The notes: a model not told the origin generated them from the sequence alone. A DNA stretch of 15,530 bases from JBASNZ01 sp049657775 (GCA_049657775.1 JBASNZ010000073.1:1-15530), one strand, 5' to 3'; numbered from the stretch's first letter, positions 7,506 through 14,783 are shown. Program-made: numbers and translations.

Positions 7506-8174
7506 ATGGAAGACATCGAGAAGCACACACGGGTCAATCAAACGCTCACTGCGCCGCTTGAGCGCCCTGCGCTCCAGTGGCTCGCCGCCCGGGCGCCGAT
7601 GTGGATCACCCCCGACGTGCTCACGTCTATCGGCGTTATCGGTTCGATCATGTGCTTCGCGGGCTACTGGCTCAGCAGTCGGGACCCCGCCTGGCTGTGG
7701 TTCGTCAACCTCGGGTTCCTCGTTAACTGGTACGGAGACAGCCTGGACGGCACACTCGCCCGGTATCGCAAGATCGAGCGGCCCAGATTCGGCTTCTACA
7801 TCGATCACACGGTTGACGCGGTCACCGAGTTCCTCACGATCATCGGCATCGGCATGTCTCCCTACCTGCGCCTCGACGTGGCTGCGTTCGCCATGATCGG
7901 CTATCTGTTGATGTCGGTCCACGTTTACGTCCGGACGGCCGTTGAAGGCGTCTTCAAGATCAGCTACGGAATCTTCGGACCCACCGAGATGCGCCTGATC
8001 ATCGTGCTCGTGAACATCGCTATCTTCTTCTCGCAGGACTGGTTCTCGACGCCGATCGCCGGCGATCTGCTGCCGTTCGATATCATCGGGATCGTGCTTG
8101 CGGTTGCGTTGAGTGCGGTCTTCCTGGGTACGTCCTTGCAGCACGGCATCCGTCTGGCCAAGGAAGGACGGTAG
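7506..8174 (+). CDS. CDP-alcohol phosphatidyltransferase
   Basis: 222-residue integral membrane enzyme. The ATG at 7506 is preferred (AGGAAGAGG just upstream); the longer open frame to 7383 overlaps the previous gene. The family signature is clear: D78, D81-G82, A85-R86, G96, D100 and D104 (DSLDGTLAR, then FGFYIDHTVD). There are nine residues between AR and G instead of the usual eight. The four aspartates bind the metal and CDP-lipid or CDP-alcohol. About five or six hydrophobic segments follow or flank it. The reaction moves a phospho-alcohol or phosphatidyl group from a CDP donor; the acceptor (inositol, inositol phosphate, glycerol phosphate or a sphingoid lipid) cannot be read from sequence. 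The DH after the third motif residue also occurs in choline/ethanolamine phosphotransferases. Confidence 0.85.
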   Translation: MEDIEKHTRVNQTLTAPLERPALQWLAARAPMWITPDVLTSIGVIGSIMCFAGYWLSSRDPAWLWFVNLGFLVNWYGDSLDGTLARYRKIERPRFGFYIDHTVDAVTEFLTIIGIGMSPYLRLDVAAFAMIGYLLMSVHVYVRTAVEGVFKISYGIFGPTEMRLIIVLVNIAIFFSQDWFSTPIAGDLLPFDIIGIVLAVALSAVFLGTSLQHGIRLAKEGR

Positions 8175-8181
8175 CTCGGAA

Positions 8182-9051
8182 GTGGCGCTCTTTGGGCCCA
8201 GACGGATAGGACTTGCGCTGGGGAGTGGAGCCGCGCGCGGGCTCGCGCACATCGGGGTGCTCAAGGTCTTGGAGACCGAGGGTCTTGCTCCCGATGTCAT
8301 CACCGGCACGAGCATCGGCGCGCTCGTGGGCGCCTTCTACGCCGCCGGGGTCCCCATCGCCGACATCGAGTCGATCGCGCTCGGATTCGACCTCAAGGTG
8401 GTCACGGGAGTGAGCGAACTCGCGCTTGGAGAGGGCGCGGTCCTCTCTGGCGAGAAGGTGCAGGCGTTCCTTCGCGAGCATCTGCCCGCAACGTTCGAGG
8501 AGCTCGGTCTGCCGTTCGGCTGCGTTGCGACGGACATTACGCGTAACCAGGCCGTTCGCTTCACGACAGGGGATCTCATCGGCGCCGTCCGGGCCAGTGT
8601 GTCCGTACCGCTCGCGTTCGTGCCCGTGCGCATTGGCGACATGCTGCTCATCGACGGCTTCGTGTGCGACCCCGTGCCCGTGGACTTCGCACGATCCCTG
8701 GGCGCTCAGACGATCGTTGCCGTGGATGTATTCGGTAGCGGTACCGTCGTCATGCCCGAGACAGAACCCAAACACGCAGCAGTTGAAGTGATCCGCGAGT
8801 TGCGGGCAACGATCAAGAATGGGCTCATCTACCAGCGCGGTGTCTCCAGCATCGACATTCTCGGAGCGGTCTCGGAGGCCTTCGAGGCGCGCGTTGCCGA
8901 GCCCTCGCTGCGCCGTGCGCAGGTCGTGATCTCCCCGGACGTGCATCACCTCACCGGATTCAGTTTCGGTGAGGCCGCGGCAGCGATTCGCGCGGGCGAA
9001 AAGGCCGCGCGCGCCGCCGTCGACTCGATCCGCAAGAGGTCCCGCCGGTAG
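8182..9051 (+). CDS. Patatin-like phospholipase, RssA/NTE type
   Basis: 289 residues from the GTG at 8182, seven bases after the previous stop; upstream starts such as 8113 would overlap the transferase. The oxyanion loop GSGAARG (14-20), the nucleophile elbow GTSIG with S44, and the second member of the Ser-Asp dyad at D158 (LLIDGF) are all present. The usual DG[GA] reads DGF here. No signal peptide is seen, so it acts on the cytoplasmic side. Family members hydrolyse phospholipids or lysophospholipids. In this operon it may recycle or trim the lipids made by its neighbours; that role is inference from position only. Confidence 0.85.
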   Translation: MALFGPRRIGLALGSGAARGLAHIGVLKVLETEGLAPDVITGTSIGALVGAFYAAGVPIADIESIALGFDLKVVTGVSELALGEGAVLSGEKVQAFLREHLPATFEELGLPFGCVATDITRNQAVRFTTGDLIGAVRASVSVPLAFVPVRIGDMLLIDGFVCDPVPVDFARSLGAQTIVAVDVFGSGTVVMPETEPKHAAVEVIRELRATIKNGLIYQRGVSSIDILGAVSEAFEARVAEPSLRRAQVVISPDVHHLTGFSFGEAAAAIRAGEKAARAAVDSIRKRSRR

Positions 9052-9081
9052 CGGCACGACGCTTGCATGTTCCGCTGCTGC

Positions 9082-9087
9082 TAGAAT
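9082..9087 (+). promoter_or_regulatory. Candidate -10 element (TAGAAT) for the CcmC-like gene
   Basis: TAGAAT lies 37 bases before the GTG start in a 72-base gap. No good -35 at the usual spacing: TTGCAT is only 13 bases upstream. Weak call, but the same hexamer also sits upstream of the spt-like gene and of the B12 riboswitch. Confidence 0.25.
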
Positions 9088-9123
9088 GCCCCTGACCCGA
9101 CCGTGCCGTCCCAAGGAGTACAG

Positions 9124-9759
9124 GTGCCGCTCTCGCCAAAGGCTCGCTCGTTCGCATTCGCACTCGTCGCTCTTGCCGTCGTGGGCGCCGTCGCCGCGGT
9201 ATTGCTGACGCCTCCGGACCAGAAACTGGGCGCCATGGTGCGGTTCGTGATGTTCCACGGCGCCTCGACCTGGGTGAACATGGCCACTTTCACCATCGCC
9301 GGGATCCTGGGTGTCGCGGTTCTGGTCGGAGTGACCAAGGCCGGGCCTTGGAACCGGGCGTTCCGGTGGGTGTCGCTACCGCTGTGGTGCGTCAACGCCG
9401 TCCTCGGCATCCTGTCCATGAAGCTCATCTGGGGCGGGATCCTGTGGGGCGAGCCGAGACTGGGCATGACGTTCGGTATCCTCGCGGGCGCTGCGCTGGT
9501 GTTCGCCGGACAGATGCTGTTCGACTCGCCAAAGGTGCCCGCAGCGCTCGATCTGCTGCTTGCAGGCACGCTCTGGACGCTCGTGATCGTGCTCCCCAAC
9601 CTCTTCCATCCCGACAGCCCCGTCTTCTCCTCGGGCAACGTCGCGTATATCAGCGCGTTCCTGGGTATGGTGGGCTCGATCGCCGTCGGGATCTTCACCA
9701 TCGCCTTCCTCATCGCCCGTCGTCCCGGCGAGATGGAGGAGACCGCCGACGCCGCCTGA
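9124..9759 (+). CDS. CcmC/CcsA-like cytochrome c assembly membrane protein, divergent
   Basis: 211 residues, about six hydrophobic helices. The GTG at 9124 is chosen because AAGGAG ends five bases before it; the GTG at 9103 has no such site. The stretch from MVRFVMFH (38-45) to WVNMATF (50-56) resembles the CcmC opening (RI.YVHVPAAW), and LWGEPRL (107-113) aligns with the CcmC heme-binding WVWDARL segment, with the tryptophans largely lost and the acidic residue and RL kept. H45 and H162 are possible heme ligands. Such proteins present heme for attachment to apocytochromes outside the membrane, which suits the 9-heme and 21-heme cytochromes nearby. The match is by eye and distant; another polytopic membrane family is possible. 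Confidence 0.5.
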   Translation: MPLSPKARSFAFALVALAVVGAVAAVLLTPPDQKLGAMVRFVMFHGASTWVNMATFTIAGILGVAVLVGVTKAGPWNRAFRWVSLPLWCVNAVLGILSMKLIWGGILWGEPRLGMTFGILAGAALVFAGQMLFDSPKVPAALDLLLAGTLWTLVIVLPNLFHPDSPVFSSGNVAYISAFLGMVGSIAVGIFTIAFLIARRPGEMEETADAA

Positions 9760-9786
9760 TCGTCCCTCCGCGGTGCAGACCCACGG

Positions 9787-9941
9787 GTGGGTGTGACCTC
9801 GAGTCCGAGGGTCCCGCTGGCGCGTCCGACCAAGTACGCGGCGCTCATCTGCGCGATCCTTTCCGTCGGGACCGTGCATGGCTCATCATCGGGCTGCTCG
9901 CCAAGAGCGGAGTGGTCGTGTGGAAGACGCCCGGGCGATAG
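9787..9941 (+). pseudogene. Small single-helix membrane protein, apparently frameshifted
   Basis: Read from the GTG at 9787, the frame gives a basic start then TKYAALICAILSVGTV and soon drifts. One base later the next frame reads AWLIIGLLAKSGVVVWKTPGR and stops at 9941. Joined with one inserted base near 9876 (GTGCATGG to GTGGCATGG), this is a continuous peptide of about 51 residues with one transmembrane helix. The position right after the CcmC-like gene recalls ccmD, a small single-helix partner, but the sequence itself is not recognisably CcmD. The break may be a real mutation or a sequencing error. No strong SD is visible. Confidence 0.4.
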
Positions 9942-9953
9942 CGGCGGGCGTCT
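9925..9953 (+). terminator. Hairpin between the convergent CcmC-side and spt-like genes
   Basis: Perfect 9-bp arms AGACGCCCG (9925-9933) and CGGGCGTCT (9945-9953), with an 11-base loop that contains the small ORF's stop codon. No T-run on either strand, so it could be a weak bidirectional terminator or a 3'-end stabiliser. Confidence 0.45.
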
Positions 9954-9979
9954 GTTGATGGTGCGGTCGGGTCCGGGCT

Positions 9980-11176
9980 TCAGTTGCCGATGACGCCGAG
10001 CCCGCGTCCGATCTTCTCGAATGCCGAGAGCACGAAGTCCATGTGCTCGTCGGTGTGCGTTGCCATGTAGCTCGTGCGCAGCAGCGACCGGCCCTGGGGC
10101 ACCGCCGGCGGACGGACGGGGTTCACGAACACGCCGGCTTCCAGCAGCTGCTTCCAGAACTCGAACACCAGCATCTCGTCGCCCAGGATGATCGGGATGA
10201 CGGGTGTCTCGGACGTTCCGGTGTCAAAGCCGAGGGTCTTGTACTCCGCCTGCATCCGGTTCGCGATGTGCCACAGACGCTCGCGGTGCTCGGGCTCGGT
10301 CTCCATCACGTCGAGCGCACCCAGGCAGGCGCCAACGCTCGGCGGCGCCATGGCGGCAGAGAAGATGAATGGCCGGGAGTTGTGCTTGATGAAGTCGATG
10401 ACCTTCTCGTCGCCTGCGATGAAGCCGCCAAGCGACGCGAAGCTCTTGGAGAAGGTTCCCATGATGAGATCGACGTCATCCGTGACGCCAAAGTGCGCCG
10501 AGGTGCCTTCGCCATTCGGTCCCAGAACGCCGGACGCGTGTGCGTCGTCGACCATGAGGCGGGCCCCGAACTCCTTGCAGATCGTGGTCATCTCGGGCAG
10601 GGGCGCGATGTCGCCCTCCATCGAGAAGATGCCGTCGACCACGACGAGCGCGCCACCATCGCCGTTGTGCTTGGCGACGCTTTCGAGAGCGTGCCGCAGG
10701 CTGACGACGTCGTTGTGCTCAAAACGAACGACCTTGCCGTAGCTGAGCTTGGCTCCATCGTAGATGCTGGCGTGATCGTCCTTGTCGATAACCACCGAGT
10801 CGTGCCGCCCCACTATGGCCGAGATGGTGCCCAGGTTCGTTCCGAACCCGGTGGAGAAGACGAGCGCGGACTCCTTGCCAACGAACCGTGCGAGCCGCTC
10901 CTCGAGTTCAACGTGGATATCGAGGTTCCCATTGAGCAGTCGAGACCCCGTGCACGACGTGCCGTAGCGCGCCAGCGCCTCGGCGGCCCGCTCGCGCACG
11001 TGCGGGTGCGTGGTAAGTCCGAGGTAGTTGTTCGATCCGAGCATCACAAGTTCGCGTCCGTCGACAGAGACCTTCGCGTCCGATTCGGACTTGATCACTC
11101 GGAAATACGGGTAGTAGCCTGATGCGCGGGCCTCATCGGCGGTAGTGAACTCGCGGCATTTCTGAAATATGTCCAT
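9980..11176 (-). CDS. spt: Serine palmitoyltransferase-like alpha-oxoamine synthase
   Basis: 398 residues, a PLP fold-type I enzyme. SPT joins serine to a fatty acyl thioester to give 3-ketosphinganine, the first step of sphingolipid synthesis. Visible: NNYLGL (49-54), SRLLNG (78-83), PLP-stacking histidine H135 (HASIYDG), D210 and H213 (VDDAHASG), Schiff-base lysine K244 (GTFSKSFAS), RPFIFSA (268-274), NPVRPPAVP (352-360), the substrate arginine R367 (LLRTSY) and a terminal GVIG. HASIYDG, RPxIFSA and the GVIG end fit bacterial SPT better than BioF or Kbl. Serine versus another amino acid (cysteate for capnine) cannot be settled by eye. AGGGGA precedes the ATG. It is divergent from the B12 operon and alone on its strand here. 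Confidence 0.8.
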   Translation of the reverse strand: MDIFQKCREFTTADEARASGYYPYFRVIKSESDAKVSVDGRELVMLGSNNYLGLTTHPHVRERAAEALARYGTSCTGSRLLNGNLDIHVELEERLARFVGKESALVFSTGFGTNLGTISAIVGRHDSVVIDKDDHASIYDGAKLSYGKVVRFEHNDVVSLRHALESVAKHNGDGGALVVVDGIFSMEGDIAPLPEMTTICKEFGARLMVDDAHASGVLGPNGEGTSAHFGVTDDVDLIMGTFSKSFASLGGFIAGDEKVIDFIKHNSRPFIFSAAMAPPSVGACLGALDVMETEPEHRERLWHIANRMQAEYKTLGFDTGTSETPVIPIILGDEMLVFEFWKQLLEAGVFVNPVRPPAVPQGRSLLRTSYMATHTDEHMDFVLSAFEKIGRGLGVIGN

Positions 11177-11209
11177 GTTTCCCCTTGGCCAGTGCGACGC
11201 CTCGTGTCG

Positions 11210-11215
11210 ATTCTA
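11210..11215 (-). promoter_or_regulatory. Candidate -10 element for the spt-like gene
   Basis: On the minus strand the sequence reads TTAGAATCG, giving TAGAAT 33 bases before the ATG. A start of transcription near 11203 would leave a short leader of about 27 bases. No recognisable -35. Confidence 0.3.
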
Positions 11216-11257
11216 ACCGTTCTTCAGGTCGTTGTGGCACCGACGCTGATCTCGGGC

Positions 11258-11263
11258 TAGAAT
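11258..11263 (+). promoter_or_regulatory. Candidate -10 element for the B12 riboswitch operon
   Basis: TAGAAT 21 bases before the riboswitch P1 stem. TTGTGG at 11232-11237 is 20 bases upstream, wider than usual, so the -35 is uncertain. Confidence 0.35.
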
Positions 11264-11284
11264 CGGAACACAACCGAACAGCGG

Positions 11285-11396
11285 TCCCGGGTGCCCGCTT
11301 CAAAGCGGGAGAATAGGGAAGCCGGTGAGACTCCGGCACGGACCCGCCACTGTGATCGGGCGTACTTCGCCCATAAGCCAGGAGACCTGCCCGGGA
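11285..11396 (+). promoter_or_regulatory. Cobalamin riboswitch aptamer
   Basis: Conserved cobalamin-aptamer blocks appear in order: GAATAGGGAAGCCGGTGAGA (11311-11330), CGGCACGGACCCGCCACTGT around 11334-11353, and the B12 box AAGCCAGGAGACCTGCC (11375-11391). The closing P1 helix is TCCCGGG (11285-11291) with CCCGGGA (11390-11396). It lies 169 bases before btuF with an intrinsic terminator in between, so adenosyl- or other cobalamin binding should turn the uptake operon off by early termination. Confidence 0.95.
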
Positions 11397-11477
11397 TCCC
11401 TGCGATAGCGGCCTTCGAGGATACGAGGCCCCGTCGCCGCGCAGTGTGCGTGAGCATCCGGGAGACCGAAGACTCGA

Positions 11478-11503
11478 AGACCCGCCATACGTGCGGGTCT
11501 TTT
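11478..11503 (+). terminator. Riboswitch expression-platform terminator
   Basis: AGACCCGC (11478-11485) pairs with GCGGGTCT (11493-11500) around a 7-base loop, followed by TTT (T-run TCTTTT). An alternative helix pairs 11410-11419 with 11473-11482 (nine of ten pairs) and would consume five bases of the terminator's 5' arm, so it is a candidate antiterminator. Confidence 0.85.
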
Positions 11504-11564
11504 GCGTTCTTCGTTCGCGCTGTTCGGGGTATGTACGCCCGGATGCCAGTGAAAGGAACCACGC

Positions 11565-12488
11565 ATGAAGAGACTAGTGAAATACCTCGCCGTGACCGTT
11601 CTTGCGCTATCGCTCCTGGGGGGCGTGGTCGGCTGCTCCAAGGATACCGCCGAGCAAGCCGCCGCTCCTTCGGCGAGCTTCCCGGTCACTATCACCGACG
11701 ACGCCGGTCGTGAGGTCACCGTTGATGCCAGGCCCGAGCGGATCGTGAGCCTGGCGCCTGCCAATACCGAGATCCTGTATTCGCTCGGCGTCCTCGATCG
11801 CGTCGTGGGCGTCACCACGTACGACGACTACCCACCCGAGGTATCGGCGGTGGAGAAGGTGGGCGACTTCGTTACGCCCAACCTCGAAGCGATCACGGCG
11901 GCGCGACCGGACCTGATCCTGGTGACCACCGGCGTACAGGCCGACGTCATCCAGAAGCTGGAGAACACGGGCGCCGCGGTCGTCGCGATCGACCCGCAGT
12001 CGCTTGAGGCCGTGTACGCATCGATCGGCCTTGTCGGCTCGGTGACGGGCGAAGCGACCAAGGCCGAGCAGGTTGTGAGCGAGATGAAGGACGAACTCGC
12101 CATCATCCAGGAGGCGATCGACGCCGCGCCGGTCACCTGCTTCATAGAGATCGCCCAGGACCCGCTTTTCACAGCCGGCAGCGGCACGCTCGTCAACGAC
12201 CTCATCGAGCACGCCGGAGGAGAGAACGTCGTAACCGATGAGGGATACGTCGCATACTCGCTGGAGCAGCTGGTGACCGACGATCCCGAGGTATACCTGG
12301 CCACAAAGGGTTCCATGAGTGACCCGGTACAGCTTGGGAAGCGTTCGGGGTACTCGAGCCTGACCGCGGTCAAGGACGGCAGAGTGTACGTGCTTGATGA
12401 CAATCTGGTGAGCCGTCCCGGTCCCCGGGTGATCCAGGGCATCCGCCAGATCGCTGAGGCGCTCCACCCTGACGCGTTCGGCGAGTAG
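11565..12488 (+). CDS. btuF: Corrinoid ABC transporter substrate-binding lipoprotein BtuF
   Basis: 307 residues. A lipoprotein signal ends in the lipobox VVGC with the lipidated cysteine at C24, so it is tethered outside the membrane. After it comes a periplasmic-binding-protein fold of the FecB/BtuF class: RIVSLAPANTEILYSLG (59-75), a long linking helix and a C-terminal half with VPRVIQGIRQ-like ending. The ATG has AAAGGAA seven bases upstream. Known relatives bind vitamin B12, heme or ferric siderophores; the cobalamin riboswitch directly upstream and cobO downstream argue for a corrinoid. First gene of a four-gene operon. Confidence 0.9.
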   Translation: MKRLVKYLAVTVLALSLLGGVVGCSKDTAEQAAAPSASFPVTITDDAGREVTVDARPERIVSLAPANTEILYSLGVLDRVVGVTTYDDYPPEVSAVEKVGDFVTPNLEAITAARPDLILVTTGVQADVIQKLENTGAAVVAIDPQSLEAVYASIGLVGSVTGEATKAEQVVSEMKDELAIIQEAIDAAPVTCFIEIAQDPLFTAGSGTLVNDLIEHAGGENVVTDEGYVAYSLEQLVTDDPEVYLATKGSMSDPVQLGKRSGYSSLTAVKDGRVYVLDDNLVSRPGPRVIQGIRQIAEALHPDAFGE

Positions 12489-12489
12489 C

Positions 12490-13512
12490 ATGACCGCTCC
12501 GGAGCGAAGTCGTCGCTTCGTGGTGCTTGCCGCGCTCGCGGCGGCGCTCGTGGTCGCCGTGACCGCGGGCGTCGCCTTCGGCGCGGTCCCGGTGTCTCCT
12601 CGCGACATCATCGGTGCTATCGGTCGCGCGCTCAGCGGCCACGGAGGTGGCGTGAGCGACGCGGTCGTTTGGGACCTTCGTCTGCCGCGGGTACTGCTCG
12701 CAGCCCTCGTGGGCGCCTCGCTCGCCACGGCCGGCGTGCTCTACCAGGCGCTGTTCCGCAACGCGCTTGCGGACCCGTACATCCTCGGCGTCTCGTCGGG
12801 AGCCGGCCTGGGCGCCACGATCGCGCTCGTGGCGCTTGGCACGACGACGATGGGTATGGTCGTCGGTGTACCGGCCGGGGCGTTCGTGGGCGCGCTGCTC
12901 ACGATCACCCTGGTGGTCCGCCTGGCCAGTCGTGCCGGAAACCTCGAATCGACGTCGTTGCTACTGGCGGGCGTTGCCGTTTCGTACACGCTGGCGGCGG
13001 TGACCTCGTTCATCATGGTCTTCGCGCGCGAGTCGATGCAGGCTGTGGTCTTCTGGATGATGGGCGGGCTCGACGGAGCCTCGTGGGGATACGTGGGCAT
13101 GCTCGGAGCGATGCTGGCCATCGGCATGGCGGTTCCGCTCACTCGCTCGCGCGAACTCGACTTGATGTTGCTCGGCGACGAGCGGGCCGCTCAGCTAGGC
13201 GTGGACGTGGAGCGGTTCAAGCTCCTCGCGCTCGGAAGCGCGTCGCTCGTGGTTGCGGGAGCTGTCTCGGTCTCGGGACTCATCGGTTTCGTGGGACTCA
13301 TGACGCCGCACATGATTCGGCTCGTGCTGGGCCCCGATCACCGCGTGCTGCTGCCAGCGTCTGCACTGGCGGGCGCGATCGTGATGGTGCTCTCCGACCT
13401 TATCGCGCGCGTTGTCCTGGCGCCCGTCGAGATTCCCGTGGGCATCGTGACCGCGCTCGCGGGCGGCCCGTTCTTCGTGTGGCTGCTCGTTCGTACGGAG
13501 CGGTCCCGATGA
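12490..13512 (+). CDS. btuC: Corrinoid ABC transporter permease BtuC
   Basis: 340 residues, FecCD/BtuC family, with about nine or ten transmembrane helices. Family blocks are LRLPRVLLA (63-71), NALADPYILGVSSGAG (91-106), GLIGFVGLMTPHMIR (263-277), which precedes the ATPase-contacting loop, and GGPFFVWLL near the end. Starts one base after the btuF stop and ends in an ATGA overlap with btuD, so translation is probably coupled. Length is normal for the family. Confidence 0.92.
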   Translation: MTAPERSRRFVVLAALAAALVVAVTAGVAFGAVPVSPRDIIGAIGRALSGHGGGVSDAVVWDLRLPRVLLAALVGASLATAGVLYQALFRNALADPYILGVSSGAGLGATIALVALGTTTMGMVVGVPAGAFVGALLTITLVVRLASRAGNLESTSLLLAGVAVSYTLAAVTSFIMVFARESMQAVVFWMMGGLDGASWGYVGMLGAMLAIGMAVPLTRSRELDLMLLGDERAAQLGVDVERFKLLALGSASLVVAGAVSVSGLIGFVGLMTPHMIRLVLGPDHRVLLPASALAGAIVMVLSDLIARVVLAPVEIPVGIVTALAGGPFFVWLLVRTERSR

Positions 13513-14783
13513 CCACCGCCGACCTGCTCGTCTTCTCGGATGCCTCCGTCGGATACGGTAGCCGCGCGGTGGTCGAGCACGTCGATCTGGCAGTGAAGGC
13601 AGGTGAGATCGTCGGGCTGGTGGGTCCGAACGCGGCCGGCAAGTCAACGCTTCTCCGCGCGGTCAGCGGGTCAGCATCCCTCCTCGGGGGATCGCTGCAG
13701 ATAGCGGGGAGCGATTCGGCTGCACTGGGCCCCCGTGCCCGGGCCCGTCTGGTCGGCGTGGTACCGCAGTCGCCGCCGGTCGCTTTCGCCTTCACTGCCC
13801 GGCGTTTCGTGGAGATGGGCAGGCACCCGCACCTGGGCAATCTCCAGGACCTCTCGGCCGAAGACGTTGCGATCGTCGACGAGGTCATGGAGCTCACCGA
13901 CACCGGCCGCCTTGCGCTCCAGACGGTCGACACGCTCTCGGGCGGCGATCTCCAGCGTCTTACCGTCGCGCAGGCGCTCGCCCAGCGACCCCGCGTGTTG
14001 CTGCTCGACGAGGCTACGGCGCACCTCGACATCAACCACGCGCTCCAGGTCCTCGACCTTGTGCGTTGGCTTGCCGATGAAGGACTCGCCGTGCTCGGCG
14101 TGTTCCACGACCTCGACATGGCCGCGCGCTACTCGGACCGCATCGCGATCATCGCCCGCGGCACGGCGACGGAGCCGGTCTCGCCGGAGCGCGCCCTCGA
14201 CTCCCGGGTGCTCTCGGAAGTGTTCGACGTGCGCGCTGTCGTACGGACCGACCCGGTGACGGGCGCCATCGCTGTCGTGCCGATCGTGCGCGGTTCCGAC
14301 GTGGAAGCGCAAACGCGCGGGCCGATCGGCGTGGTCTGCGGTTCAGGTACGGGCGCGTCGTTACTCCGCAAGTTCGCGCTCGCGGGTGTTCGGACGACGT
14401 GCGGTGCGCTCAACCAGGGCGATGTGGACCAGTCGGTGGCCATCGCACTAGGGGCCGCACGCGTGGACCTTCCCCCGTTCGGCGAGATCGACACCGACGC
14501 CGAAGAACTCGTGCGACAGGCGTATGCCCGGGCGACGCTCGTTGTCGTGACCGACACGCCGTTCGGGCGAGCAAACGTGGGCAACCTTCGCGCGGCGCTT
14601 GCCGCCGATGTCCCGCTGGTTCTGATCGGCGACATAAGCGACGAACGCGACTACTCCGGAGGAGAAGCGACCGCACTGTGGACGCGGGCGCTCAATGCCG
14701 GCGCGATACGGGTAGGAGACGAAGCGGAGGCTCTATCGGTGTCCATGCGCATGCTTGGCGAGAAGGAGGACTGCCGTGACTGA
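13509..14783 (+). CDS. btuD: Corrinoid ABC transporter ATPase BtuD with extra C-terminal Rossmann-like domain
   Basis: 424 residues. Residues 1-255 are a complete ABC ATPase: Walker A GPNAAGKST (39-47), Q-loop Q87, signature LSGGD (143-147), Walker B VLLLDEAT (163-170) and H-loop H200. Residues about 270-415 form a second domain beginning IGVVCGSGTGASLLRKF (273-289), a glycine-rich nucleotide-type loop, then LNQGDVD (301-307), VVVTDTPFG (345-353) and VLIGDI. From memory, YvrA-type B12/iron ABC ATPases carry a similar C-terminal domain of unclear function. The start ATG overlaps the btuC stop. The domain could sense a corrinoid or nucleotide, but that is inference. Confidence 0.9.
   Translation: MTTADLLVFSDASVGYGSRAVVEHVDLAVKAGEIVGLVGPNAAGKSTLLRAVSGSASLLGGSLQIAGSDSAALGPRARARLVGVVPQSPPVAFAFTARRFVEMGRHPHLGNLQDLSAEDVAIVDEVMELTDTGRLALQTVDTLSGGDLQRLTVAQALAQRPRVLLLDEATAHLDINHALQVLDLVRWLADEGLAVLGVFHDLDMAARYSDRIAIIARGTATEPVSPERALDSRVLSEVFDVRAVVRTDPVTGAIAVVPIVRGSDVEAQTRGPIGVVCGSGTGASLLRKFALAGVRTTCGALNQGDVDQSVAIALGAARVDLPPFGEIDTDAEELVRQAYARATLVVVTDTPFGRANVGNLRAALAADVPLVLIGDISDERDYSGGEATALWTRALNAGAIRVGDEAEALSVSMRMLGEKEDCRD

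Noticed and set aside
8083..9258. 391-residue minus-strand ORF over the patatin gene
   Set aside because: Shadow frame; the plus strand encodes an intact Ser-Asp dyad enzyme.
10043..11122. 359-residue plus-strand ORF opposite the spt-like gene
   Set aside because: Antisense shadow without recognisable motifs or SD; the minus-strand PLP enzyme is complete.
9980..11176. BioF (8-amino-7-oxononanoate synthase) or Kbl as the identity of the PLP enzyme
   Set aside because: HASIYDG, RPFIFSA, VRPPAVP and the GVIG terminus fit SPT better, and there are no biotin or threonine-degradation genes nearby. A tree would still be needed.
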